From: Paraliobacillus sp044383835 | Lineage (GTDB): Bacteria; Bacillota; Bacilli; Bacillales; Amphibacillaceae | DNA length: 64,000 bases | Assembly: GCF_044383835.1 (NCBI RefSeq) | Contig: NZ_JBISEP010000004.1 | Location: forward strand, 1 to 64,000 | Direction of reading: 5' to 3' | Shown: positions 43,987 to 52,667 of the stretch, piece by piece | Layout of the letters: the number at the start of each line of letters is the position of its first letter | Numbering within the stretch: position 1 is the first letter of the stretch | The notes under the pieces: generated by a model | What the model was told of the DNA's origin: nothing | Database searches by the model: none | What the model saw: the letters and a program-made list of their open reading frames with translations, nothing else | Translations under genes and position numbers: made by a program

Positions 43987-44679
43987 ATGGAAATAGAAAG
44001 AATAAATGAAAATACGGTTAAATTTTATATTTCGTATATGGATATTGAAAATAGGGGATTTGATCGCGAGGAAATTTGGTATAATCGAGAAAGAAGCGAA
44101 CAACTTTTTTGGCAAGTAATGGATGAAGTGAATTATACAGAAGAAGAGTTTACTATAGATGGTCCTTTATGGATTCAAGTTCAAGCTTTAGATAAAGGTT
44201 TGGAAATTGTTGTGACAAAAGCTAAATTGTCTAGTGATGGCCAAAATTTAGAATTACCTACTGAAGCTGGTAGTACACTGGATTTACCAATTGATGAGAA
44301 AATTGAATCATTACTTGATGAGAAGTTTGGCAGTGAATCGGAGCAAGAACAAGAAGAAGATATGCTTCACCCAATTGATGAGGATTTAATTTCCATTATT
44401 CAGTTTGAAGAATTTGAAGATGTGATACAGTTAAGTCATCAATCAATTGAAATTGAGGGAGTTAAAGATACCCTTTATTTTTACCAAGGAAAATATATAT
44501 TGCTTCTTCAATTTGATGACTTGTATTTAGATGAGGAACAGCAAGCAAACATAGAAAGTCAATTATTAGAATATGGTCAAGAAACAAGCAAAACAGTACA
44601 TTTGCTTGAAGAGTATGGAAAGGTAATTTTTGATCAAGATGTCTTTCAAAAAATTCGCAATTATTTTCCAGAAAAATGA
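43987..44679 (+). CDS. mecA: Adaptor protein MecA
   Basis: MecA delivers ComK and other substrates to the ClpC-ClpP protease. The 230-residue protein has the N-terminal substrate-binding domain (IERINENTVKFYISYMDIEN; FDREEIWYNRERSEQLFWQV), an acidic linker (QEQEEDMLHP) and the C-terminal ClpC-binding domain (YFYQGKY-like FYQGKYILLLQF). AGGGAGAGG precedes the ATG. The neighbours spx and coiA match B. subtilis. Confidence 0.94.
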   Translation: MEIERINENTVKFYISYMDIENRGFDREEIWYNRERSEQLFWQVMDEVNYTEEEFTIDGPLWIQVQALDKGLEIVVTKAKLSSDGQNLELPTEAGSTLDLPIDEKIESLLDEKFGSESEQEQEEDMLHPIDEDLISIIQFEEFEDVIQLSHQSIEIEGVKDTLYFYQGKYILLLQFDDLYLDEEQQANIESQLLEYGQETSKTVHLLEEYGKVIFDQDVFQKIRNYFPEK

Positions 44680-44696
44680 TACTTTGATTAAGTATG

Positions 44697-44726
44697 GAGT
44701 TGTCAACGAAGACAACTTCTTTTTTT
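44697..44726 (+). terminator. Terminator of mecA
   Basis: GAGTTGTC pairs with GACAACTTC and runs into TTTTTTT. Confidence 0.8.
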
Positions 44727-44797
44727 GTTTCATATTCTCAGAAGGAATTTATTCTTTTCCGTCGAATAGATTAGCATGAAGCAAAGGATGTGAAGCA

Positions 44798-45955
44798 ATG
44801 CTCAAAGCAATATCAGAAGATGGAAAGATGACAGTTCTTCCATTATTGTCAAAGGAGATGGTAATTAAATTAAGATCAACGCAAATGTTTTTTTGTCCAA
44901 ATTGTAAAGAAAAAGTTATTATTCGAGTAGGTGACAAGCGAATTGTTCATTTTGCTCACCAACGAAAGAGTCAATGTGCATTTTCAACAGGAGAGGGGGA
45001 ATACCATGAACAAGGAAAAATAGATCTCTATCATTGGCTTAAGGGTCAAGGCTATTATGTGGAGCTTGAAACATACTTACCTCAGATTAAGCAACGTCCA
45101 GACCTTCTTTTATTCCACAATAACAAAAAAGTTGCTATTGAGTATCAATGTGCAACTATTTCCACAAAACAATTTATCACTCGAACAGTTGGTTATCAAA
45201 AAATAGGCATTATACCGATTTGGATTTTAGGTGGAAAACGAATGAAACGTCTCGATAAGCAGCAACTTTATATTACACCAACCGATCAGCATTTTATTCA
45301 TCATTTCAATGACAGATTAGCTGATTCTTATTTTTATTATTGTGCAAACACAAAAGAGATTGCTATCAATCAAAATGGTTGGTTAAGTGGGAGACGAACA
45401 GTGCTTGGGAATTTATCCATACAACCTATCTCATCACTAAAATTTGTTGATATTTTTAAAAAAATCACGAAAGATAATAAAGAACAAATCAGATTGTGGC
45501 TACAAGAAAAAAGAAGATTTCGTTTATATAACCAACCTTATCCAAGTGGTGATGAAAGACAATGGCGGCAATGGTTATACCTGCACCGTTATCACCCTTC
45601 AACGTTACCAGCTATTATTCATTTACCAATTGCTAGTCAATGGAAAATGACTGTTCCACCGTGGAATTGGCAAAGTAGAGTATGTTTTGATTTACTTATG
45701 AAAAAAAGACGTGTTACATTAAGCGATTGTCAACAGTTTTGTAGGAATTATATAACCCCAGATTTTAATTTTCCCCTTGTTTACACCAAACATCAGCCAA
45801 TTCGTGAGTATTTAACACTATTATCCGATTTTCATTATATTCAAGAAGTGTCAGATCTAACGTTTGAGTTGCAAACGGAGCTAAAATCATATAAATCTTT
45901 GGATCAGGCGTTAGAACATGATAAATTAATAATGAGCCATTTTACTACATTGTAA
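44798..45955 (+). CDS. coiA: Competence protein CoiA
   Basis: CoiA is needed for processing of incoming DNA in competent firmicutes and has a nuclease-like domain. The 385-residue protein has an N-terminal zinc-ribbon-like cluster (Cys33, Cys36, His51/His54, Cys60), then the nuclease core QRPDLLLF and KVAIEYQCATISTKQF. The C-terminal half is a variable helical region. AAGGATG precedes the ATG. No clear ComK box is visible upstream. Confidence 0.9.
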   Translation: MLKAISEDGKMTVLPLLSKEMVIKLRSTQMFFCPNCKEKVIIRVGDKRIVHFAHQRKSQCAFSTGEGEYHEQGKIDLYHWLKGQGYYVELETYLPQIKQRPDLLLFHNNKKVAIEYQCATISTKQFITRTVGYQKIGIIPIWILGGKRMKRLDKQQLYITPTDQHFIHHFNDRLADSYFYYCANTKEIAINQNGWLSGRRTVLGNLSIQPISSLKFVDIFKKITKDNKEQIRLWLQEKRRFRLYNQPYPSGDERQWRQWLYLHRYHPSTLPAIIHLPIASQWKMTVPPWNWQSRVCFDLLMKKRRVTLSDCQQFCRNYITPDFNFPLVYTKHQPIREYLTLLSDFHYIQEVSDLTFELQTELKSYKSLDQALEHDKLIMSHFTTL

Positions 45956-46059
45956 AGATACGTAGGCACATGAAAACCAATTAATAAGTTATAATAATAT
46001 GTAAAAGGTTTACTAGTTTAATGTTTATCTTTTTTAGAAATAGAAGTGGAGGTTAGATT

Positions 46060-47877
46060 ATGTCAAATGACAATCGAAAGTTACAAACAAGGGATCAGGT
46101 TGCCGTGGAAAAAACATGGCGATTGGAAGATATTTTCTCAACAGATGAAGCGTGGGGAGAGGAATTAAAAGCATTAAAAAATGACATTCAAAAGTTTTAT
46201 GCTTATCAGGGAAAGCTTGCCGATCAAGCTTTGAATTTATTTGAATTGCTTGTATTACAGGATGCAGTCTCTGAACGAATAGGTAAATTGTATACGTATG
46301 CGCATATGCGCTATGATCAAGATACAACTAATTCATTCTATCAAGCGTTAAATGCAAAAGCAGAAAACCTATTAACGCAGGCAGCAAGTGCAATGAGCTT
46401 TATTGTGCCAGAAATTCTGAGAATAGAAGAAACTAAATTGGAGCAGTTTTTCAATGATATACCTGAATTAGGGCATTATCGCCAGGCGTTAGCGGAAATT
46501 ACCCGTAGACGTGATCATGTATTGTCAGAGAAAGAAGAATCCTTGTTAGCGGAAGTTTCTGAAGTAACGGATAATGCTTCGCAGACGTTTGGTATGTTAA
46601 ACAATGCCGATCTTACTTTCCCCATGATTAAAGATGAGAAGGGAAATGAGATAGAATTAACACATGGTCGTTATATTAATTTTCTAGAATCAGATGATCA
46701 ATCGGTGCGCGAAAACGCATTTAAAGCAATGTATCATACGTATGGAAGTTTTATCAACACATTTGCTTCCACGCTATCTGGTTCAATCAAGAAACATAAT
46801 TTTAATGCTAAAGTTAGAAAATATCAGTCCGCTCGTGAAGCTGCATTAGACACTAATAAAATTCCAGAAAAAGTGTATGATAATTTAGTCGAAACAATTA
46901 ATGAACGGTTGGATCTTCTTCACCGCTATGTTGCTTTACGCAAAAGAGTGTTGAAGTTAGATGCATTGCATATGTATGATTTGTATACACCGTTAGTTAA
47001 AGATATTTCTATGACATATACTTATGAAGAAGCACAAACGCATATCTTAAAAGGCTTGGAGCCACTAGGAGAAGAGTATGTAACAAGGTTGAAAGAAGGA
47101 TTTGATAACCGATGGATTGATGTGGAAGAGAACAAAGGGAAGCGGAGTGGTGCATATTCTTCTGGTACCTATGGCACGAATCCCTATATCTTGATGAACT
47201 GGCAAGATAACCTAAACAATTTATTTACACTAGCTCATGAATTAGGACACTCTTTACACAGTTATTACACAAGAGAAAATCAAGCTTTCCGTTATGGAGA
47301 TTATTCGATCTTTGTTGCCGAAGTTGCTTCAACGTGTAATGAGGCATTATTAAATGAATATTTGTTAAAGCAAACAACTAATAAAAAAGAAAAATTATTT
47401 TTACTTAATCACTTCCTTGAAGGATTTAGGGGAACTGTTTTTCGTCAAACAATGTTTGCCGAGTTTGAACATCTTATTCACAAGCAAGCACAAGACGGAG
47501 AAGCTTTAACACCAGATAAGCTGACAGAAGAATATGCTGCATTAAACAAAAAATATTTTGGTGATGATATTATAATTGATGAAGAAATTGGGTTGGAATG
47601 GGCAAGGATTCCTCATTTTTACTATAATTACTATGTATACCAGTATGCGACAGGATATGCTGCTGCGCAATCACTTGCTTCACAAATTTTAACAGAGAAA
47701 CAACCAGCAGTTGATCGTTATTTAGGTTTTCTAAAAGCAGGAAGTAGTGATTATCCAATTGAAGTCTTAAAACAAGCTGGAGTAGATATGACTGAAAAAA
47801 CACCAATTATGCAGGCGTTGCATGTATTTGAAGAAAAACTTAATGAGATGGAAAAGTTATTGGATAATCTTGAATAA
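46060..47877 (+). CDS. pepF: Oligoendopeptidase F
   Basis: This M3B zinc metallopeptidase degrades peptides of about 7 to 17 residues in the cytoplasm. The 605-residue protein has the zinc motif HELGH at residues 392-396 followed by SLHSYY, and the typical GTNPYILMNWQDNLNNLFTL before it. It presumably acts on peptides imported by Opp. GGAGGTTAG precedes the ATG. The order coiA, pepF, yjbH is as in B. subtilis. Confidence 0.96.
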   Translation: MSNDNRKLQTRDQVAVEKTWRLEDIFSTDEAWGEELKALKNDIQKFYAYQGKLADQALNLFELLVLQDAVSERIGKLYTYAHMRYDQDTTNSFYQALNAKAENLLTQAASAMSFIVPEILRIEETKLEQFFNDIPELGHYRQALAEITRRRDHVLSEKEESLLAEVSEVTDNASQTFGMLNNADLTFPMIKDEKGNEIELTHGRYINFLESDDQSVRENAFKAMYHTYGSFINTFASTLSGSIKKHNFNAKVRKYQSAREAALDTNKIPEKVYDNLVETINERLDLLHRYVALRKRVLKLDALHMYDLYTPLVKDISMTYTYEEAQTHILKGLEPLGEEYVTRLKEGFDNRWIDVEENKGKRSGAYSSGTYGTNPYILMNWQDNLNNLFTLAHELGHSLHSYYTRENQAFRYGDYSIFVAEVASTCNEALLNEYLLKQTTNKKEKLFLLNHFLEGFRGTVFRQTMFAEFEHLIHKQAQDGEALTPDKLTEEYAALNKKYFGDDIIIDEEIGLEWARIPHFYYNYYVYQYATGYAAAQSLASQILTEKQPAVDRYLGFLKAGSSDYPIEVLKQAGVDMTEKTPIMQALHVFEEKLNEMEKLLDNLE

Positions 47878-47887
47878 CAAAGTACAA

Positions 47888-47918
47888 ACGTAGTTGTCCA
47901 AAAAGACAGCTACGTTTT
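47888..47918 (+). terminator. Terminator of pepF
   Basis: ACGTAGTTGTC pairs with GACAGCTACGT and runs into TTTT. The stem abuts the convergent small gene. Confidence 0.7.
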
Positions 47919-48090
47919 AACGCCCACGGTAAGTATGGCGATGAACAAAAGCAAATAAGGTTAAATAGATACAAACAAATAAAAGTGGTAAAGTGATTAC
48001 TTTAGAAACAAGCTCCATTAACCCGAATAAGTTAATTATAAATGCAATACATGTTAAAAAGAGAAAAATCCATGGTGAATAATGACGCAA
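47917..48090 (-). CDS. Small two-helix membrane protein
   Basis: From a TTG at 48090 (seven bases after GGAGG) the frame encodes 57 residues, MRHYSPWIFLFLTCIAFIIN then VITLPLLFVCIYLTLFAFVH and a basic tail HRHTYRGR: two membrane helices with a positive-inside tail. No family is recognised. It is convergent with pepF. Confidence 0.55.
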   Translation of the reverse strand: MRHYSPWIFLFLTCIAFIINLFGLMELVSKVITLPLLFVCIYLTLFAFVHRHTYRGR

Positions 48091-48169
48091 ATGGATAACC
48101 TCCAATGACTGATTACTTTTAATTAGTTCATTTTATGTGTGATTTAATGAAGATAGAACTTTGACAGTT

Positions 48170-48188
48170 TTGTGAAACTACATCACAA
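48170..48188 (+). promoter_or_regulatory. Rex/Fnr-like palindrome upstream of the RoxS RNA
   Basis: TTGTGA and TCACAA are separated by 7 bases (TTGTGAAACTACATCACAA). Rex sites (TTGTGAA-N4-TTCACAA) and Fnr sites (TGTGA-N6-TCACA) have one base less between the halves. It lies just upstream of the predicted -35. Confidence 0.45.
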
Positions 48189-48192
48189 ACCA

Positions 48193-48221
48193 TTGCACTA
48201 CGTAGAATTACTTGGTATATT
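48193..48221 (+). promoter_or_regulatory. Promoter of the RoxS RNA
   Basis: TTGCAC (48193-48198), a 17-base spacer and TATATT (48216-48221) precede the RNA by about 7 bases. Confidence 0.5.
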
Positions 48222-48227
48222 CAATAT

Positions 48228-48342
48228 GTGAGATGTTTAACAAACAAAACCCCTTTGTTTGACCTGAAACTTTCTCCCATCCCCCCTTGTCTATAAATAG
48301 ACTAGGTGTAGAGAGTATACTTTTTGTATACTCTCTTTTTTT
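48228..48342 (+). ncRNA. roxS: RoxS/RsaE-family small regulatory RNA
   Basis: This RNA gene of about 115 nt lies between pepF and spxH (yjbH), beside yjbH as in B. subtilis. It opens with AACAAACAAAACCCC and TTTGTTTGA, a hairpin with CCCC in its loop, followed by the unpaired C-rich stretch CTTTCTCCCATCCCCCC and a terminator (GAGAGTATAC/GTATACTCTC, T7). S. aureus RsaE and B. subtilis RoxS have, as I remember them, the same CCCC(U)UUGUUUGA and UUUCUCCCAUCCCC blocks. The C-rich regions pair with Shine-Dalgarno sequences of central-metabolism and redox mRNAs. Its 5' end is predicted, not measured. Confidence 0.85.
48311..48342 (+). terminator. Terminator of the RoxS RNA
   Basis: GAGAGTATAC and GTATACTCTC pair perfectly around TTTTT and run into seven T. 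No protein gene on this strand ends here. Confidence 0.85.
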
Positions 48343-48354
48343 AGTGAAAGATTA

Positions 48355-48392
48355 AAAATAGAGGAAACTGATAAAACAGTATCCTCTATTTT
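48355..48392 (-). terminator. Terminator of spxH
   Basis: On the minus strand AAAATAGAGGA pairs with TCCTCTATTTT and continues into TTTAATC. Confidence 0.7.
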
Positions 48393-49270
48393 CAGTTTCT
48401 ATACTCCCAAAATGAACCATGTTTCACAGGGATTTCATGCACTATTTGTTTAAGCTGTAACTTCTTTAATTCCTTTATTGCTTGAGCTATTGACCAATCA
48501 TACACTACGGCAACCTCTTTTGTAGCAACGAAACCAAAATGAGCAATAAAATCTTCTAAAGAAGGTCGCTTAACAGGATTCACTTCTTTTTCTAGCATTT
48601 GCTTCAAGACCTTCACATAAATTTCATATGGATAAACACCAGAAAGTTTTAATCCATCATCATCAATAGCTTGATTGAAAAAAACCATTGAAGGTGTGTA
48701 ATCTATTTCCATCTCTTTCACTAATTTAAGGTCACACTGCAATGCTTTTTTGGCTGAAGTAGAGTACACATCTTTTTTGAATTCAACTATATCCAAATTT
48801 GCTTCGTAAGCACATATAATTAAATTATGTTCTGTAGAGATATCACGCTTATTCAAAAAAGCACATTCTTGAATTTTTCTTAAATATCTTTTTCCTGCCT
48901 TTTTTCCTTGTAATTCTGCAGCCTTAATTGCTAGTGGAAGAATGGACGGATAGTTGATCGGATGCTCCATCCATAAATCACCATCACAACACATTCCAGT
49001 TAAGCTACTTGTTTTTTCCCATTGTTTCTTTAAGTGTTCTTTATTTGTTCTTTCTTGATTAAAAGTGGATAGCGGACTACTCATTATTGGACGGATAGTA
49101 AAGAATCGCCCATATTCAAGCATTAATTTTTTTAACAATGGTTCCAACGACCAACATTCTGGACAAAGCGGATCAATAAATAAATAAATTTCAATTGGTT
49201 TTTTAAGAAAATCAAAGTAGCCAAGCTGTGCCGTAGCATGATTTGATGGCCCAGGTGGATTCCAGCTCAC
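48392..49270 (-). CDS. spxH: SpxH (YjbH), ClpXP adaptor for Spx
   Basis: SpxH hands Spx to ClpXP under non-stress conditions and aggregates or is inactivated under disulfide stress. The 292-residue protein has an N-terminal thioredoxin-like domain with the CPEC motif (Cys36-Pro-Glu-Cys39) in FIDPLCPECWSLEP and a C-terminal helical part ending KHGSFWEYRN. The start is a GTG behind AAAGGAG. The globin gene yjbI that follows in B. subtilis is missing. Confidence 0.92.
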   Translation of the reverse strand: MSWNPPGPSNHATAQLGYFDFLKKPIEIYLFIDPLCPECWSLEPLLKKLMLEYGRFFTIRPIMSSPLSTFNQERTNKEHLKKQWEKTSSLTGMCCDGDLWMEHPINYPSILPLAIKAAELQGKKAGKRYLRKIQECAFLNKRDISTEHNLIICAYEANLDIVEFKKDVYSTSAKKALQCDLKLVKEMEIDYTPSMVFFNQAIDDDGLKLSGVYPYEIYVKVLKQMLEKEVNPVKRPSLEDFIAHFGFVATKEVAVVYDWSIAQAIKELKKLQLKQIVHEIPVKHGSFWEYRN

Positions 49271-49487
49271 ATCGATTCTCCTTTCTCATTTTCAAGTGTA
49301 TTCATCATAGGATGTGTTATTTTTTGATCATCTTTTAAGGTGCCCATGTCTCCTAATAACTATAAAGGGTGAGTCTAACATACTTATTTTATATTTTTTG
49401 CTAATCTCCATCATAAATTATTCTAACAGGCTTACTTGAAATTGGGCAACTTATCTGTTTGTGAATGATTAGATACAGCATAAATTA

Positions 49488-50060
49488 TTATAATAATGCC
49501 GTGTAAAAGCGTTCAATTTTGTTGGGTGTGTGTTTCATGGAAATACCTAAACTTTTTGTTAATTCTTTCATTAATTTTTTGCTAGTAAGCATAGATGTTG
49601 ATTCAATTTCTAATTCATAATCAGTATGGCCATTGAATTTACTAAAGTCGATCATAACTTGCCCATTTTTATACGGTACTTCTAAGCGATGTGTTGTTAA
49701 GGAACCCATGTATTGTAATGAATTACTATCGATGTTTTGCCCCACTAACTGTTTGTTTACATTTGGTTTTACAATGATACGATTAGTTATCGACTGTATT
49801 GCTTCTAATTGTGTTAAGTGATCATGCGTTTCTAATAACCCATCATGATGGGGTTGTTTTAAGGTCAACACCCACTGGCTGTTCTTTTCACGAATGCGCA
49901 ATGCAGAACCATACTGCTTCAAAAGAAAATCAGGCGTTTCAAAATAATAGTTCACTTGTTTCTCTGCTAAATCTGTAGCTAAGTTAAAATAGTTAATAAG
50001 AATATGATACTCTTGCTTTGTTAATAAATTTTTACTTTCCATTTCTATTTCCTGAGTCAA
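49488..50060 (-). CDS. yjbK: CYTH-domain triphosphatase-like protein YjbK
   Basis: The 190-residue protein of the CYTH/triphosphate tunnel family has the ExExK motif EMESK near the N-terminus, RIREKNSQWVLTLKQP, and DYELEIESTS in the core. It should bind or hydrolyse a triphosphate-bearing substrate in a beta-barrel tunnel. It lies divergent from the (p)ppGpp synthetase yjbM, as in B. subtilis. AGGAG is spaced 9 bases from a TTG at 50060, three codons inside the longer frame. Confidence 0.85.
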   Translation of the reverse strand: MTQEIEMESKNLLTKQEYHILINYFNLATDLAEKQVNYYFETPDFLLKQYGSALRIREKNSQWVLTLKQPHHDGLLETHDHLTQLEAIQSITNRIIVKPNVNKQLVGQNIDSNSLQYMGSLTTHRLEVPYKNGQVMIDFSKFNGHTDYELEIESTSMLTSKKLMKELTKSLGISMKHTPNKIERFYTALL

Positions 50061-50241
50061 TCGATTCAACTCCTATACGTTAGTCCGATTTGCTATTTAT
50101 TAGTATAGATGAAGTCTTGAGCAAATGTCGAATAAAAGTACGTTGAAACAAGTTCGTGAAGTTATTATAATGCTTTTGAGCAAACATATGATACAATGAT
50201 TGTAAAATAAGAACTTTTTTGATTTGGAGGCGGTGTCCGGT

Positions 50242-50886
50242 TTGAATTGGGAAACATTTCTTGCACCTTATATACAAGTAGTTGAAGAATTAAAGGTAAA
50301 GCTAAAGGGGATAAGAGCACAGTACGAATATGAATCTAAACACTCTCCAATTGAATTTGTGACCGCTAGAGTGAAGCCTATATCAAGTATTATTGGTAAG
50401 GCAAATCGAAAAAATATATCTCTTGATACAATAGAAATTGATATGCAAGATATCGCTGGTGTTCGTGTAGTTTGTCAATTTGTTGATGATATATACACGA
50501 TTGTTGAGATGTTACGATCAAGAAATGATTTTGAGATTATAGAAGAAAAGGATTACATAGCGCACAAGAAGGAAAGTGGTTATCGGTCCTATCACATTAT
50601 TATCCGTTATCCCGTCGCTACGATCAAAGGGGAAAAACAGATCATTGCAGAAATCCAAATACGGACGTTAGCTATGAATTTTTGGGCAACAAATGAACAC
50701 TCATTAAATTATAAATATGAAGGTCAAATTCCTTCGCATATTCAATATAAGCTAAAACGAGCGGCAGAAGCGGCTTTTCAATTAGATGAAGAAATGTCTA
50801 TGATTAAAGATGAAGTCCAAGAAGCGCAACGTATTTTCAATCAATATAAACTCACACATAAGCATAAAGGAGGAGGCCGTTCATAA
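50242..50886 (+). CDS. relQ: Small alarmone synthetase RelQ (YjbM, SasB)
   Basis: This single-domain (p)ppGpp synthetase has about 214 residues. It matches B. subtilis YjbM nearly phrase for phrase: KVKLKGIRAQYEYE, SPIEFVTARVKPISSI, MQDIAGVRVVCQFVDD, KESGYRSYHIIIRYP and EIQIRTLAMNFWATNEHSLNYKY. It has no hydrolase or TGS domain. The start is a GTG at 50233 or a TTG at 50242; GGAGG spacing favours 50242. It heads an operon with nadK and yjbO. Confidence 0.93.
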   Translation: MNWETFLAPYIQVVEELKVKLKGIRAQYEYESKHSPIEFVTARVKPISSIIGKANRKNISLDTIEIDMQDIAGVRVVCQFVDDIYTIVEMLRSRNDFEIIEEKDYIAHKKESGYRSYHIIIRYPVATIKGEKQIIAEIQIRTLAMNFWATNEHSLNYKYEGQIPSHIQYKLKRAAEAAFQLDEEMSMIKDEVQEAQRIFNQYKLTHKHKGGGRS

Positions 50887-50889
50887 CTC

Positions 50890-51690
50890 ATGAAGTTTTC
50901 TATTACATCAAAAGGTGATCATAAGTCTGAAAGTATTAAAGCATTAATATATCAATATTTAGCTGATTTTGATTTAGAATATGATGAAAAGGAACCAGAC
51001 TTAGCCATATCAGTTGGTGGAGATGGAACTTTCCTAAAGTCGTTTCATCATTACAGCCATCGTTTGAGCAAAACGGCTTTTATTGGTGTGCACACCGGTC
51101 ATTTAGGTTTTTATGCTGATTGGGTTCCAGAAGAAATTGAGAAATTAGTAATCGATATTGCGAAAAGTCCATATCAAGTGGTGGAATATCCTTTGTTGGC
51201 TATGACTATTCATACAAAGGATAATAAATCCCAGCGGTATTTAGCCTTGAATGAATCATCCATTAAAAAGGTAGAAGGTTCTGTTGTATTGGATGTGAAT
51301 ATAAAAGGGGAGCACTTCGAACGCTTTCGTGGGGATGGGTTGTGCATTTCGACGCCTTCTGGTAGTACAGCATACAATAAAGCATTGGGTGGGGCGATTA
51401 TTCACCCTTCCTTAGCCTCTGTACAAATTACAGAAATGTCATCCATTAATAATCGAGTATATCGAACGATTGGTTCACCATTAATATTACCGAAACATCA
51501 CATCTGTGAGTTTAAACCAGTTGAGGAAAATCAAAGTTTTTTATTAACGATCGATCATATTACGAAGAGTGTAGTAGATATTAAGTCGATTGAATATCAA
51601 GTTGCAGAAGAAAAAATTCGGTTTGCAAGGTTTCGATCCTTTCCATTTTGGAAGCGGGTTCGAGATTCTTTTATATCTGATGAACGATAA
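50890..51690 (+). CDS. nadK: NAD kinase
   Basis: The enzyme phosphorylates NAD to NADP with ATP or polyphosphate. The 266-residue protein has the GGDGT motif in ISVGGDGTFLKSF and the NE-x motif in LALNESSI, plus FRGDGLCISTPSGSTAYNKA. It lies 4 bases after relQ, whose 3' end holds its AAGGAGGAGG ribosome site. It matches B. subtilis PpnKA (YjbN). Confidence 0.95.
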   Translation: MKFSITSKGDHKSESIKALIYQYLADFDLEYDEKEPDLAISVGGDGTFLKSFHHYSHRLSKTAFIGVHTGHLGFYADWVPEEIEKLVIDIAKSPYQVVEYPLLAMTIHTKDNKSQRYLALNESSIKKVEGSVVLDVNIKGEHFERFRGDGLCISTPSGSTAYNKALGGAIIHPSLASVQITEMSSINNRVYRTIGSPLILPKHHICEFKPVEENQSFLLTIDHITKSVVDIKSIEYQVAEEKIRFARFRSFPFWKRVRDSFISDER

Positions 51691-51714
51691 GAAAGACGAA
51701 AAGGTGAAGAAATA

Positions 51715-52596
51715 TTGAAATGGCAAGTGACAAAAGAAGAAAGTGGGTTAATGCTAAGAGAGTACCTAAAAGAAAAGAAGGGGTTTTCTCGACGGATAGT
51801 TAAAGCAATTAAATTTCAATCAGGGAGCTTGTTAGTAAATGATGTAGCTGCTACTGTCCGAAAAGTATTACAAGCAGGGGATACGGTGGAGGTTATTTTT
51901 CCTAAGGAACATCGTGCTGCTTCGATGGAAGCGGAGCCAGTAAGGTTAGATATCGTTTATGAAGACAATGATATATTGTTGATTAACAAAATGGCAGGGA
52001 TGGCAACCATACCATCGATCCATCATACAAAAGGAACGCTGGCAAATGGTATATTATATCATTATGAAAAAAACAAATTGGATTTTACTGTTCATATCGT
52101 CACTCGATTAGATCGAGATACTTCAGGTTTATTATTAGTAGCTAAACATCGACTGAGCCATTCGATCCTTGCAAAAGATCAACAGCAAGGCAAGATAGAG
52201 CGACGATATCAAGCAATCGTGTCTGGGCATTTATTAGAAAAACAAGCAACGATTGAAGCACCTATAGCTAGAAATCCAAATTCGATTATAGAGAGAATGG
52301 TAGACCCTTCTGGAAAACAATCGATTACCCATTATCAAGTGTTGGAAGAGACTGCTACTGACTCGCTAGTGCAAATCACATTAGAAACAGGTAGAACACA
52401 TCAAATTCGTGTTCATTTTTCCCATCTTGGCCATCCGTTAGTAGGTGATGAGTTGTATGGTGGTAAAACTGACATGATACCACGCCAAGCCTTACATTGT
52501 GTATCATTATCATTTATCCATCCTATAACGAAAGAGAAACATATGTTTACTTCCAACTTACCAGCAGATATGCAAAAAATACTCCCGGCGAAATGA
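51715..52596 (+). CDS. yjbO: RluA-family pseudouridine synthase YjbO
   Basis: The 293-residue enzyme has an S4-like N-terminal region (SRRIVKAIKFQSGSLLVND) and the RluA/RluD catalytic domain with Asp in VTRLDRDTSGLLL, ETGRTHQIRVHFSHLGHPL and LYGG. It should make pseudouridine in ribosomal or tRNA substrates. The start is a TTG behind AAGGTGAAG. It is the third gene of the relQ operon. Confidence 0.9.
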   Translation: MKWQVTKEESGLMLREYLKEKKGFSRRIVKAIKFQSGSLLVNDVAATVRKVLQAGDTVEVIFPKEHRAASMEAEPVRLDIVYEDNDILLINKMAGMATIPSIHHTKGTLANGILYHYEKNKLDFTVHIVTRLDRDTSGLLLVAKHRLSHSILAKDQQQGKIERRYQAIVSGHLLEKQATIEAPIARNPNSIIERMVDPSGKQSITHYQVLEETATDSLVQITLETGRTHQIRVHFSHLGHPLVGDELYGGKTDMIPRQALHCVSLSFIHPITKEKHMFTSNLPADMQKILPAK

Positions 52597-52667
52597 GCAA
52601 TAGGTTTTCGCTGGGAGTATTTATTATTAAAATTCAGCCTCTATCTATAATCTGAACAGTTAATTCT

